A stretch of 64,000 bases of DNA from Rhodobacteraceae bacterium HLUCCA08 (GCA_001314655.1 LJSF01000028.1:227882-291881); one strand, 5' to 3'; shown: positions 42,639-51,960, numbered from the stretch's first letter. Made by a program: numbers and translations. Notes: a model not told the origin generated them from the letters alone.

Positions 42639-45545
42639 CTAGCCCTCCGCCTTGCCGGGGTTGCCCGCGGCCTCTGCCTCTGCCTCTGCCTCGGCCGCGG
42701 CCGCGGCCGCGGCGCCGGGATCGTAATCCATCGGCGCCAGGTTCACCGTTTCGCCGGCATAGCGGGCGATGCGCGACAGGCTGTAGAGCATCAGCATCAC
42801 CGCCCCCAGAACGGTCAGGAACACGCCGAGGTCGAACAGGAAGGCGGTGCCGATGCCGAATCTCTCGATCGGGGGCAGTTCGACATAGCCGTAGAGGCTG
42901 GTCAGGAACGGCGCGTCGTAAAGCCAGGCCGCCGCCCCGGTCAGCCCGGCGATCAGCGCGCCGATGCCGATCATGGTGTGATATTCGATCCGCTTGCGCG
43001 CCTGGGTCCAGGCAAAACCCGAGGCCATGTATTGCATCAGCAGCGCGATGGCGATCACCAGGCCCGCGACGAAGCCGCCGCCGGGCTGATTGTGGCCGCG
43101 CAGGAAGATGTAGATGCCGACGACCACGGCGATCGGCATCAACACGCGGGTGACGACGACCATCATCAGCGGGTGCCGGTCGCGCGACCGGTCCTGGGAA
43201 TAATCTCGGTTGCGCAGCCGCCGCGCCGCCGGCCCATCGAGCAACGCCTGCATCAGCGCGTAGATCACGAAACCGGCGATCCCCAGCACGATGATTTCGC
43301 CATAGGTGTCGTAGCCGCGGAAATCGACCAGGATCACGTTGACCACATTGGTGCCGCCGCCGCCTTCGTAGCTGTTGGCCAGGTGGTAGTCGGAAATCGT
43401 CGACACGTCGCGCAGCATGAAGGCATAGGCCAGCGCGCCGACCCCGCCGCCGGCGGCCAGCGCGATCAGCCCGTCGCGCAGCTTGCGGCCGCCCCGGCTT
43501 TCGCGCGGGGTCGATTTGGGCAGGAAATGCAGCGCCAGAAGCAGCAGCATGATCGTCACCGTCTCGACCGAGATCTGGGTCAGCGCCAGGTCGGGGGCCG
43601 ACAGGTAGACGAAGCCGGACGAAATCGTCAGGCCGATGATCCCGATCAGAACCAGCGCCCGGAACCGGTGGTGATGCATGGTCACGACCGAAACGGTCGC
43701 GACCACCAGCATCAGCCAGCCGACCAGGATCACCGGCGGCACCGGCAGCATCTCTCGGCTTGGCGCGGCCAGGCCGCCGCCGGTGAAGGCCGCGATGCCG
43801 AGCGCGACCGACACGGCGACGAACACCGCCAGGTAGCGGCCCATGGCGCCGTTGTGCAGCCCGTCGGACAGGGCGCGCGACAGGGCGACGGCGGCGGCGA
43901 TCAGCCGGTCGAAGATCGCCTTGGCCTCGGGGCGCGGCGCGGCGATCCAGACCCGGTCCAGCACCCGGTGCAGGGCCAGCAGGACGATGCCGCCCGCCAC
44001 CGCGATGATCGACATGATCAGCGCCGCGTTCACCCCGTGCCAGATCTTGAGCGAATAATAGGGCAATTCGCCCCCGATCACCGCCGCGCCGGCGCTGGCG
44101 ACCAGCGGGCCGACCAGCGTCGGCACCAGGCCGATGGCGATGACCATCGCCACCAGCAGCGCCGGCGCGATCCAGAGGCCCAGCGGCGGGTCATGCGGTT
44201 TGGCCGGGTAATCGTCGCGCACCGGCCCGAAGAAGACATGGACGATGAAGCGCAGCGAATAGGCGACCGACAGCAGCGCGCCCAGCGTCGACAGCACCGG
44301 CACCGCCCAGTCGCTGCCGGCCCAGACCGTGTCCGAGGCCGCGTCGAGCATCATTTCCTTGGACAGAAAGCCGTTGAAGAACGGGATGCCGGCCATCGAC
44401 AGGGCCGCGGCGGTGCCGATCGCGAAGGTGATCGGCATCAGGTGGCGCAGGCCGCCCAGGCGCTTGATGTCGCGGGTATGGGTCTCGTGATCGATGATCC
44501 CGGCGGTCATGAACAGCGCCGCCTTGAAGGTCAGGTGATTGATGATGTGGAACACCGCGACGACGGCGGCGAAGGGCGTGCCGAAGCCCAGCAGCATGGT
44601 CAGCAGGCCCAGGTGCGACACCGTGGAAAACGCCAGCAGCGCCTTGAGGTCGTCCTTGAACAGCGCGATCAGCGCGCCCAGCACCATGGTGATCAGCCCG
44701 GTGGTGGCGACGATGTAGAACCAGGCTTCGGTGCCCGCCAGCACGGGCCACATCCGCGCCATCAGGAACACCCCGGCCTTCACCATGGTGGCCGAATGCA
44801 GATAGGCCGACACCGGCGTGGGCGCCGCCATCGCATGTGGCAGCCAGAAGTGGAACGGGAATTGCGCCGACTTGGTGAAGGCCCCCAGCAGGATCAGGAT
44901 CAGCGCCGGCAGATACCAGTCCGAGGCCTGGATCGCCTCCTTGGCCTGCAGGATGTCGGTCAGGTTGTAGCTGCCCGCGATATTGCCCAGGATCAGCATC
45001 CCGCCGATCATCGCCAGCCCGCCGGCGCCGGTCACGGCCAGGGCCATGCGCGCGCCCTGGCGGCCTTCGGGCAGGTGCTTCCAATAGCCGATCAGCAGGA
45101 ACGAGCTGAGCGAGGTCAGCTCCCAGAAGATCAGCAACAGCAGGATGTTGTCGGAAATCACGATGCCCAGCATCGCGCCCTGGAACAGCAGCAGATAGGT
45201 ATAGAACTGCCCCATCGGGTCGTCGCCGGACAGGTAGAACCGGGCATAGAGCGTGATCAGCAGGCCGACGCCCAGGATCATGCCCGCGAACAGCAGCCCC
45301 AGCCCGTCGAGGAAGAACGACGCCGACAGGCCCAGCTGCGGCAGCCAGGTCAGCTCGGCCCGGATCACCTCTCCGCGCAGCACGTCGGGGGCCAGCAGCC
45401 CCAGAAGCACCAGCGCCAGAACGGTGGGCGCGGCGGTGAAACTGGCGCAGGCGGTGCGGCCGGCGCGGATCATGATCCCGGGGATGAGGGCGCCGATGAA
45501 CGGCAGGAGCGCGATCAGGAATAGATAATGGCCTGTTTCGGTCAT
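42639..45545 (-). CDS. phaAB: Fused multisubunit cation/proton antiporter subunit A/B
   Basis: A 968-residue fusion. Residues 1 to about 760 are the NuoL/ND5-like A subunit (WELTSLSSFLLIGYW with the conserved Glu, KSAQFPFHFWLPHAMAAPTP, STVSHLGLLT, LTFKAALFMTAGIIDHETHTRD). Residues about 820-968 are the MnhB domain (RVLMPIAVVVGIYIFLRGHNQPGGGF). Fusion of A and B is normal for the Pha/group-2 type in alphaproteobacteria. The start at 45545 is used; 45554 is 3 codons earlier. It is the first gene of the A/B-C-D-E-F-G operon. A longer antisense extension into the kynU region is rejected. Confidence 0.93.
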   Translation of the reverse strand: MTETGHYLFLIALLPFIGALIPGIMIRAGRTACASFTAAPTVLALVLLGLLAPDVLRGEVIRAELTWLPQLGLSASFFLDGLGLLFAGMILGVGLLITLYARFYLSGDDPMGQFYTYLLLFQGAMLGIVISDNILLLLIFWELTSLSSFLLIGYWKHLPEGRQGARMALAVTGAGGLAMIGGMLILGNIAGSYNLTDILQAKEAIQASDWYLPALILILLGAFTKSAQFPFHFWLPHAMAAPTPVSAYLHSATMVKAGVFLMARMWPVLAGTEAWFYIVATTGLITMVLGALIALFKDDLKALLAFSTVSHLGLLTMLLGFGTPFAAVVAVFHIINHLTFKAALFMTAGIIDHETHTRDIKRLGGLRHLMPITFAIGTAAALSMAGIPFFNGFLSKEMMLDAASDTVWAGSDWAVPVLSTLGALLSVAYSLRFIVHVFFGPVRDDYPAKPHDPPLGLWIAPALLVAMVIAIGLVPTLVGPLVASAGAAVIGGELPYYSLKIWHGVNAALIMSIIAVAGGIVLLALHRVLDRVWIAAPRPEAKAIFDRLIAAAVALSRALSDGLHNGAMGRYLAVFVAVSVALGIAAFTGGGLAAPSREMLPVPPVILVGWLMLVVATVSVVTMHHHRFRALVLIGIIGLTISSGFVYLSAPDLALTQISVETVTIMLLLLALHFLPKSTPRESRGGRKLRDGLIALAAGGGVGALAYAFMLRDVSTISDYHLANSYEGGGGTNVVNVILVDFRGYDTYGEIIVLGIAGFVIYALMQALLDGPAARRLRNRDYSQDRSRDRHPLMMVVVTRVLMPIAVVVGIYIFLRGHNQPGGGFVAGLVIAIALLMQYMASGFAWTQARKRIEYHTMIGIGALIAGLTGAAAWLYDAPFLTSLYGYVELPPIERFGIGTAFLFDLGVFLTVLGAVMLMLYSLSRIARYAGETVNLAPMDYDPGAAAAAAAEAEAEAEAAGNPGKAEG

Positions 45546-45821
45546 GTCCCCCATACCCGCTGTCCCCACGGTTCTCGCTTGGATAAAGGGCCACCTTGTG
45601 GGTTTACAAGGCCATATCGGCCGAAAACGACGAAAACCGCCCCGGGGTCTCCGATCGGCCGCGTCGGCTGTCGCCGCGATGCAGCGCGCCGGGCCGCCGG
45701 GCCGCTCCGCGTGATCCTGCCGCGGGCGCGGGCGCCGATCGGCCGGCCTCGACCATGGCGCCGGGGCTGGACATCGCCGCCTGGCCCCGGAAGATTGCGC
45801 CCGACCCCAAGGAGACCCGCC

Positions 45822-47015
45822 ATGCCGACCCACCTGCCGCGCAAAGACCTGTTCGAGATCCCGCCGGGGGTGATCTACCTTGACGGCAATTCGCTGGGCG
45901 TGCTGCCGAAAGGGGCGGCGGCGCGCGCGGCCCGGGTGATCGAGGACGAATGGGGCGGCCAGTTGATCCGGGCCTGGAACGAGGCCGGATGGATGGATCT
46001 GCCGCGCGTGGTCGGCGACCGGATCGCCACGCTGATCGGGGCGCCGGCCGGCTCCGTCGCCACCGGCGACACCCTGTCGATCAAGGTCTACCAGGCGCTC
46101 GACGCGGCGCTGAAGATGCGGCCCGACCGGCGGGTGATCCTGTCGGACAGCGGCAATTTCCCCAGCGATCTCTACATGGCGCAGGGCCTGATCGGCACGA
46201 TCGGCAAGGGCTACGCGTTGCGCACCCCCGCGCCCGATGCCGTGGCCGCGGCGATCACCGACGAGGTCGCCGTGGTGATGCTGACCCATGTCGATTACCG
46301 CACCGGCCGGATGCATGACATCGACGCGATCACCCGCGCCGCCCATGCCGCCGGGGCGGTGATGATCTGGGACCTGGCCCATTCCGCCGGCGCCATGGCG
46401 CTGGACATCGCCGGCAGCGGGGCCGAATTCGCCGTCGGCTGCAGCTACAAATACCTCAATGGCGGCCCGGGCGCGCCGGCCTTCATCCATGCACGGCCCG
46501 ATATCGTCGAGCGCATCGACCCGGCCCTGGCCGGCTGGCTGGGCCATGCCGCGCCCTTCGCGATGGAGCCCGGCTATCGCCCGGCGATGTCGACCGAGCG
46601 GCTGCGCGTCGGCACGCCGCCGATCCTGCAACTGGCGGTCCTGCAAGAGGCGCTGAAGGTCTGGGACGGGGTCGACATGGCCGCGCTGCGCGCCGCCTCG
46701 ATCGCGCTGACCGAGCGGTTCATCGCCGAGGTCGAGGCGCGCTGCCCGATGCTGGTGCTGGCCTCGCCCCGCGATCCTGCGCGGCGCGGCAGCCAGGTGT
46801 CCTTCGCCTTCGAGCACGGTTATGCGGCGATGCAGGCGCTGATCGCCCGCGGCGTGATCGGCGATTTCCGCGCCCCGGACATCATGCGGTTCGGCTTCAC
46901 GCCGCTCTACATCGACGAGGCCGACGTGATCGCCGCGGCGGCGATCCTGCAAGAGGTGCTGACGACCGAGGCCTGGCGCGACCCGGCCTACCGGGTCCGC
47001 GGAAAGGTGACCTGA
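45822..47015 (+). CDS. kynU: Kynureninase
   Basis: Cleaves L-kynurenine to anthranilate and alanine in tryptophan breakdown. The 397-residue PLP enzyme has YLDGNSLGVLPKGA (17-30), SGNFPSDLYMAQGL, WDLAHSAGAMALDIAG, the Schiff-base Lys210 in CSYKYLNGGPGAP and FDxxP-like EPGYRPAMSTERLRVGTPPIL. The start at 45822 follows AAGGAGA. Other kynurenine-pathway genes are not adjacent; only the antiporter operon is divergent to it across 276 bp. Confidence 0.93.
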   Translation: MPTHLPRKDLFEIPPGVIYLDGNSLGVLPKGAAARAARVIEDEWGGQLIRAWNEAGWMDLPRVVGDRIATLIGAPAGSVATGDTLSIKVYQALDAALKMRPDRRVILSDSGNFPSDLYMAQGLIGTIGKGYALRTPAPDAVAAAITDEVAVVMLTHVDYRTGRMHDIDAITRAAHAAGAVMIWDLAHSAGAMALDIAGSGAEFAVGCSYKYLNGGPGAPAFIHARPDIVERIDPALAGWLGHAAPFAMEPGYRPAMSTERLRVGTPPILQLAVLQEALKVWDGVDMAALRAASIALTERFIAEVEARCPMLVLASPRDPARRGSQVSFAFEHGYAAMQALIARGVIGDFRAPDIMRFGFTPLYIDEADVIAAAAILQEVLTTEAWRDPAYRVRGKVT

Positions 47016-47583
47016 GCCGCATGGCCCAAGCGCCCGGGACGAATGGGTTTTCGGCTCCGGCGGTCGGGGCGGGGGCCAGCCGGCGAACGCTTGTGCAAAC
47101 AAGGGAAAATTTGCTTCGGGTCCGGACCGGATCCGGGAATGTGCAGCCTGGAACGCCATGCCCTGTGCACATGGCCAACAGGTGCAGATGCCCATGCGGC
47201 GACATCGGAAAGCCCGGGCCGAACGGCACGGCTTGCCAAGCGCCGGATCCGCCGCGAGACCCGAGCAGCGAAGAAGGCCGGCGCTACCTTAGAGGACGGG
47301 GAGGACGGGGACCTCTCGGTCCAGGCGTGACGGCCGTCGCCTCTGCGAAAAGGCCGGTCTTGACGTCGCATGTGTCGCACACCGCAACCGCCACCTCGCC
47401 ATGCGCAGGACAAGGGGGCGTTCGATCTTTCCCGATACGCCGAGCGATCATCGCTGGCGCATGACCATGTGCGCTCCGGCGCGCCGCGGGCGCGGGCTTG
47501 AGCGCCGCGAAATGGCCCGTTCGCTTCAAGGAAACCTGACCGAATGGGCGGCTCTGGCCGTGCGCCGCCCTTGGAATGATCGA
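47016..47583. other. Gene-poor stretch behind kynU
   Basis: 568 bp with no recognisable gene on either strand. Several open frames exist but show no consistent codon bias or motif. It forms one unit with the IS5 remnant and the next 250 bp, and marks the beginning of the accessory half of the window. Confidence 0.6.
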
Positions 47584-47778
47584 CCAGGGCACCGATTCAT
47601 CAACCCGCAACCGGATGCGCGTTTCGGCAATCTTCATGAGGGCGAGGAATTTGACGTCTTGTTTCTCGTATCGGGTTGCGATGGCCCTGCAATGCTCGGG
47701 TTTCGAGACGAAACGCGCGATCCGGTCGCGGCGGTCGGCGTCGCCATCACGCGGAAGCGGTGCAGATCGGCGCGGGAT
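47584..47778 (-). pseudogene. Remnant of an IS5-family transposase (C-terminal part)
   Basis: On the minus strand one continuous frame reads IPRRSAPLPRDGDADRRDR, then IARFVSKPEHCRAIATRYEK, then QDVKFLALMKIAETRIRLRV and DESVPW. It follows the C-terminal end of IS5/IS427-type transposases: the IPPRSNRK-like stretch, the R-N-x-I-E-R-F helix (here RDRIARF, with the catalytic-helix Glu replaced by Ala) and the RRIATRYEK motif. The N-terminal two-thirds, with the first catalytic Asp residues, is missing and no start codon or clear terminal repeats are visible. It is therefore a decayed fragment, not a working element. Confidence 0.65.
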
Positions 47779-48028
47779 CGAACCGGTGACAGCTGTTGCG
47801 CCAAGCAGGGGGGGTTCGACTGCCCGAACAGAACCCGGGCGCTGGCGAAAGCTTTCGGGCGTGAATTCATCGGCGGGCCTTCGCTTTCCGTCTGTCGATC
47901 ATCAGGGAGACGTCCGACCGGTCGTGCGCTGTTCTCTGATCTCGGGCGTTCGTTGCGATTATGCAGGCGAGACAGCTGTCCCGCCTGCTTGGGCTCTGCC
48001 CGTTGGCCGGGCTATGTCGTGATGAGGA
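47779..48028. other. Gene-poor stretch between the IS5 remnant and the SnoaL gene
   Basis: 250 bp without a recognisable gene. It may hold further, unrecognisable transposase sequence, since the remnant frame fades out here. Confidence 0.5.
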
Positions 48029-48910
48029 CTATTGCCCGATCGAGTCCGGGCCAACGCCGTCAAACCCGGTGAACATGCCGTTGTCATTGGCAAGGCCCTC
48101 GGTCGGGACGGGCTGGATCACGTCCCAATGCTCGACGATCATGCCGTCCTCCATCCGGAACAGGTCGTAGAAGGCGTTGGTTGTGCCGTTCCATTGGCCT
48201 TCGCTGACGGTCAGGACGAAGTTGCCCTCGCCCAGCACCGCGTGGATCTCGGTGTACTGGAACATGTTGCCTTGCGCCGTCAGCTGCTCGACCGCCGCGA
48301 CGATCCCGTCGAGCCCGTCCGCGATCATCGGGTTGTGCTGGGCGTAGCTTTCGGCGCTGATGTAGTCGGTGATGCGGGCGGGGTCCCGGCCCATCAGCAC
48401 ATCCTGGACCAAAGCGACGGCCAGAGCCTTGTTCGCCTCGGTCCGGTCCAGATCGGTCACTTCGGTCGGGCCGTCGGTCTGGCTTCTGCCGCTGGCGATT
48501 TCCGTCGCGAGGGGCTGCAATGCACCCCAGTGTTCCGCGACCTTCCCGTTCTCGTCCACGCGAATGATATCGAAGGACACCATCGTGTCGGCGCCAAACG
48601 GGGCGGCATTGCGCCAGATATTGTGCATGAAGACGTAGTTGCCGTCCTCGAACATGCGGATGTTCTCGGCGGTCGTGCCCGCTTCTTGCAGCACTGGCAA
48701 AAGTTCGATGAACGGCTCCAGCCCGGTGGGGATGAAGGGGTTGTGCTGGATGTAATCCGGGTTGGCCAATTCCCGCATCGTGTCGACGTCCCCTTGCAGG
48801 ACGGCGCCCAGAAACGCGCCGACAATCGGCTTGATCGATGCAGTGTCATCGGCAAGGGCACCGGTGGCAAGCAAAGCGGTGGCTGCAGCTGCAGTCAGGG
48901 TCTTTTTCAT
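48029..48910 (-). CDS. Exported protein with two SnoaL/NTF2-like domains
   Basis: A 293-residue protein. Signal peptide MKKTLTAAAATALLATGALA, then two similar SnoaL-like halves. The first has VGAFLGAVLQGDVDTMRELANPDYIQHNPFIPTGL and ends VAEHWGALQPL. The second has VALVQDVLMGRDPARITDYISAESYAQHNPMIADGL and ends IVEHWDVIQPVP. The repeated YxQHNP and EHWDxxQP motifs show internal duplication. SnoaL folds act as small-molecule isomerases, cyclases or binding proteins; function here unknown. It follows the SDR gene by 39 bp on the same strand and is probably under the same TetR control. Confidence 0.8.
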   Translation of the reverse strand: MKKTLTAAAATALLATGALADDTASIKPIVGAFLGAVLQGDVDTMRELANPDYIQHNPFIPTGLEPFIELLPVLQEAGTTAENIRMFEDGNYVFMHNIWRNAAPFGADTMVSFDIIRVDENGKVAEHWGALQPLATEIASGRSQTDGPTEVTDLDRTEANKALAVALVQDVLMGRDPARITDYISAESYAQHNPMIADGLDGIVAAVEQLTAQGNMFQYTEIHAVLGEGNFVLTVSEGQWNGTTNAFYDLFRMEDGMIVEHWDVIQPVPTEGLANDNGMFTGFDGVGPDSIGQ

Positions 48911-48949
48911 TGAATTGGGACCTTTTTCAGGGGGTGGATATTGATGTGG

Positions 48950-49828
48950 TCAGGCGTCGGCGCCGCCGAGCACGGTGTCGAGCTGCATCTCTTTCAAAAG
49001 GGCGTCCTGCCGCGGCTGGGTGAAAGCGTTGATCTCGTCCACGCCCCAGGTGATGCCCACGACCGTGCGGGTGGGGCGCGTGCCGGGCGCGGCATCGGCC
49101 AGCGCGAGATAGGCGTCGACGACCAGTTGCGGGTCTGGGGCCTGATCGCTTGCCAGCATCTGGGTGAAGCCTGCGATCATGGCGGCAGGCACCTGCCCAA
49201 GGTCGCCATAGGAGGCCAGCACCTCCGCGCGGGCGGGCGGCTTTCCGGCGGCGAGCAGGTTCGACGGGAACGGCCCGGGCTCGACCAGTGCGATGTCGAT
49301 GCCGAAGGGGGAAACTTCGTAGCGCAGGCTCTGGCTGTAGGCTTCGAGCGCGTGTTTCGTGGCGCAGTAGGTGCCGAAGAACGGCACCGAGACACGGCCT
49401 GCGATGGAGCTGGTGTTGATAATCAGGCCACGCCCGGCAGCGCGCATCGACGGCAGCACCGCCTGCATCGCGCGGATGGCCCCGAAATAGTTGGTGTCCA
49501 TCTGTTCCGCGGCCTGCGCGACGCTGTAGGCCTCGGTCATGCCGATATACATGATGCCGGCGTTGTTGATCAGGATGTCGATGGGGCCATGGGCGAGGAT
49601 GCGGCCAAAGCCCTCGGCCACCGAGGCGTCGCGGGTGACGTCCATCTCGGCGATGGCGATGGCGGGGGCGCAAGCCTCCAGTTCGGCCTTCTTGGCCGCA
49701 TTGCGCCCCTGGACGTCGCGCATCTTGCCCCAGACGCGGTCACCCCGGTCAGCGAAGGCGCGCACCGCCGCTGCCCCGAAGCCGCTGCTGGCCCCTGTGA
49801 TGACGACCGTTCTTGCGGTCTGTGCCAT
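48950..49828 (-). CDS. Short-chain dehydrogenase/reductase
   Basis: A 292-residue classical SDR. It has the NAD(P)-binding TGASSGFG (11-18), NNAG (88-91), the catalytic Ser in NTSS (138-141) and Tyr154-x-x-x-Lys158 in YCATK. It oxidises or reduces an alcohol/ketone substrate that cannot be named. The C-terminus is longer than in simple SDRs (DALLKEMQLDTVLGGADA). It is divergent from the tetR gene across an 89-bp region that holds two TACC-N4-GGTA inverted repeats, so TetR regulation is likely. Confidence 0.88.
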   Translation of the reverse strand: MAQTARTVVITGASSGFGAAAVRAFADRGDRVWGKMRDVQGRNAAKKAELEACAPAIAIAEMDVTRDASVAEGFGRILAHGPIDILINNAGIMYIGMTEAYSVAQAAEQMDTNYFGAIRAMQAVLPSMRAAGRGLIINTSSIAGRVSVPFFGTYCATKHALEAYSQSLRYEVSPFGIDIALVEPGPFPSNLLAAGKPPARAEVLASYGDLGQVPAAMIAGFTQMLASDQAPDPQLVVDAYLALADAAPGTRPTRTVVGITWGVDEINAFTQPRQDALLKEMQLDTVLGGADA

Positions 49829-49856
49829 GGGTCGCTCTCCTGCTTGCCTGTTGCGT

Positions 49857-49868
49857 TACCGACTGGTA
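49857..49868. promoter_or_regulatory. Candidate TetR operator 1 (TACC-GACT-GGTA)
   Basis: Inverted repeat TACC-N4-GGTA, 29 bp before the SDR start codon. On the minus strand it overlaps the expected -10 region of the SDR promoter, counted from a TTGACG -35-like hexamer at 49887-49892. It matches the second site in both arms. Confidence 0.6.
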
Positions 49869-49901
49869 CGATTTCAACAGACACACCGTCAAGACATAAA
49901 A

Positions 49902-49913
49902 TACCATATGGTA
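49902..49913. promoter_or_regulatory. Candidate TetR operator 2 (TACCATATGGTA)
   Basis: A perfect 12-bp palindrome with the same TACC-N4-GGTA arms, centred 45 bp from site 1 and 5 bp before the tetR start codon. It overlaps the expected tetR transcription start (TTCAAC at 49873-49878, 18 bp, TAAAAT at 49897-49902), consistent with autorepression. The tetR leader would be very short and has no ribosome site. Confidence 0.6.
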
Positions 49914-49917
49914 ACAA

Positions 49918-50523
49918 ATGAGTGACGACATCCCGAGACCCCTGCGCGGCCGGCCCCGGACCATGGACCCGGGCAGAGTCCTCGACGTGGCGATGACCGC
50001 CTATTGGCACAGCGATCCGGCGGATGTATCGGTCAATGCGATCTGCCAGATGGCGGGTATTTCGAAGCCCTCGCTCTATCGCGAATTCGGCAGCGAGGAC
50101 GGGCTGTCGCGCGCGGCCCTCGACCGCTATGCCGACCAGGTCCTGTCGGAGATGTTCGTGATCCTGCACGGCGCGACGGGGCTGCGCCAGACGCTGGACG
50201 CATTGATCGACTTCGCCTGCGACGATCCCCGGATGGAAACCGGCTGCCTGTTCTACAAGATGCGCGCGGGCAGGCACCGGCTGGGACCGGACACGCGGGC
50301 GCGGGTCGAGGAGATCGACGCAGCCGGACAGGCGGCTTATGCGTCGTTCCTGCAAGCTGCCCGCGATGCCGGTGACTGGCCGGCTGGCCTGTCGGTCGAG
50401 GCCGGGGCGAAGTACCTGGGCGAGCAGATCGCGCTTGCCATCACCCAACGCGCCTCCGGCGAAGACCCTGCCCGCATCCGCGACATGCTGACCCTCGCGC
50501 TCTCGGTCTTTACCCGCCCATGA
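49918..50523 (+). CDS. TetR/AcrR-family transcriptional regulator
   Basis: A 201-residue one-component repressor. The N-terminal helix-turn-helix is clear: VLDVAMTAYWHSDPADVSVN, ICQMAGISKPSLYREFGSED (about 20-65). The C-terminal ligand-binding helices have CDDPRMETGCLFYKMRAGRHRLGPDTRARVEE, as in the branch with a Cys-containing pocket. It probably represses itself and the divergent SDR-SnoaL pair; the ligand is unknown. It overlaps the downstream DUF418 gene by 4 nt (ATGA). Confidence 0.88.
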   Translation: MSDDIPRPLRGRPRTMDPGRVLDVAMTAYWHSDPADVSVNAICQMAGISKPSLYREFGSEDGLSRAALDRYADQVLSEMFVILHGATGLRQTLDALIDFACDDPRMETGCLFYKMRAGRHRLGPDTRARVEEIDAAGQAAYASFLQAARDAGDWPAGLSVEAGAKYLGEQIALAITQRASGEDPARIRDMLTLALSVFTRP

Positions 50524-51635
50524 CCGGATCGCCACGCGCCCTGATGCCCGATTGCCTGCGCCTTGTCGCGCTGTTCGGCATCGTCGTCGTCAACGTCCAG
50601 TATATCGCCTTTTCCGCGCTGCACGGGGTCGCCGACCCGGTTGCCGAGACGCCCCTGGACGCGATCACCCTGTGGCTGGTGAACGGGCTGGCGCTGCTCA
50701 AGACCTACGGGCTTTTCTCCTTCATGTTCGGTGTGGGGCTGGGGTTCCTGATGCGTTCGGCGGCACGGCGGGGGCTGCCCTTCGGGCGCCTCTACCGCAA
50801 CCGCATGATCGGCCTTGCGATCCTCGGGATTGCCCATGGCTGCCTGTTCTTTCCCGGCGACATCCTGACGATCTACGCGGTCACCGGATCGATCCTCTAT
50901 CTGTTCCGGGATTGGCAGGTTGGCCGCTTGGTGCGAGCCGGCGCGGCTTTGCTGGTCGTGCAGGCCTTCATCGCGCCACTGCTGCTACTGGCCGCGCCGG
51001 AGACGCCGCCCGACATCGTCGCGATGGAGCGCGCGATCCTGACGAATGGCGGGTTCTTCGAGGCCGTCCTGTTCCGAAGCATCGGCTTCGCGGTCATCAT
51101 GCCGTCTTTCCTCGTGATCCAGGGGATCGCGGCGCTCGGCTGGTTCTGCCTTGGACTGGCCGCGGTGAAATCCGGCATGATCGACGATGCCGGGCACCCG
51201 CTCTGGCGGCGCGCGCGGCGCTGGTGTCTGGGGCCGGGGGTGGCGCTGGGTCTTGCCGGGGCCGCGATCTGGCAATGGGGATCGCCGGTGCCCGGGGCCG
51301 TCCTGACCATGGTTTCGGCACCGGTGGCGACGCTCGGCTATCTCGGTCTGATCGCCGCGCTGTCGCGCCCGCCGGGGCCGATCATGGCGAAGGCGCTGGC
51401 TGCGGGCGGCTCAAGCCTGAGCATATACCTCGGCCAGTCGATCCTCCTCTCGACGATCTTCTCGGGCTATGGGCTCGGCCTCTGGGCTGATGTCGACCGG
51501 TTCACCGCCGTTGCCATCGCACTTGCGGTGACGGTGATCCTGATCGTTGCGTTGGCGATCTGGCGGTCCCGCTTCGGGCTGGGGCCTTTCGAATGGGTCC
51601 TGCGACGCATCACCTATGGCGGGTTCCGACACTGA
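50520..51635 (+). CDS. DUF418-family (YeiB-like) inner membrane protein
   Basis: A 371-residue polytopic membrane protein with about 9-10 helices. It has the family pattern: CLRLVALFGIVVVNVQYIAF at the start, LLKTYGLFSFMFGVGLGFLM, GLAILGIAHGCLFFPGDIL, and the C-terminal DUF418 core (GGSSLSIYLGQSILLSTIFSGYGLGLW) ending FGLGPFEWVLRRITYG. The function of the family is unknown; it is often encoded beside regulators. It is translationally coupled to tetR. Confidence 0.88.
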   Translation: MTGSPRALMPDCLRLVALFGIVVVNVQYIAFSALHGVADPVAETPLDAITLWLVNGLALLKTYGLFSFMFGVGLGFLMRSAARRGLPFGRLYRNRMIGLAILGIAHGCLFFPGDILTIYAVTGSILYLFRDWQVGRLVRAGAALLVVQAFIAPLLLLAAPETPPDIVAMERAILTNGGFFEAVLFRSIGFAVIMPSFLVIQGIAALGWFCLGLAAVKSGMIDDAGHPLWRRARRWCLGPGVALGLAGAAIWQWGSPVPGAVLTMVSAPVATLGYLGLIAALSRPPGPIMAKALAAGGSSLSIYLGQSILLSTIFSGYGLGLWADVDRFTAVAIALAVTVILIVALAIWRSRFGLGPFEWVLRRITYGGFRH

Positions 51636-51960
51636 AGCCTGTCATTCAGCCTTTTCACTCTATCCGTGTTCTCGTGCAGGAGGGCGAGGATGACCGGGCG
51701 GTCGATGGCAAGCCAGAAGATGGGGTGACGCCGGCACCGATGGATGCAGATCTCGTCAGGCAATTGCGGCCATGATCTTGGCGGCGCTCGTCTGCTCGCG
51801 ATCGCGTCGAAGCAGTCCCCGAACTGTCCACGGTCCTTGTCCGCTTGGTCTGGTCCCCCGGTTTCGGACGTGGACCGCCCTGCATCCCTGGGGCCTTCGT
51901 CCGCCGCAGGCGCAAGGTCGTCGCTCGGCGAGGATGGGGCCGGACCCCTGCGCGCTTGCG
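51614..51960 (-). pseudogene. Decayed ParE/RelE-type toxin gene
   Basis: One open minus-strand frame ending at the TAG at 51614-51616 reads like a ParE toxin: LAPAADEGPRDAGRSTSETG, GPDQADKDRGQF, GDCFDAIA. Its C-terminal half has IHRCRRHPIFWL, RPVILALLHENTD and RVKRL. These follow the ParE order (hydrophobic start with L.P.A..DL.DI, ET.G..QA..Y, CF..IA, R.H.IF, I..ILHE.MD). No ATG, GTG or TTG lies at a plausible N-terminus and several core positions are altered, so it is called a pseudogene. The 3' end overlaps the DUF418 3' end by 22 bp. Confidence 0.5.

Noticed and set aside
45546..47195. Extension of the antiporter A/B frame to 1518 codons
   Set aside because: It is antisense to kynU; the family start is at 45545.
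47740..47830. tRNA-like GATCGAACCGGTGA string
   Set aside because: No acceptor stem or anticodon arm could be formed around it; it lies in the transposase remnant.
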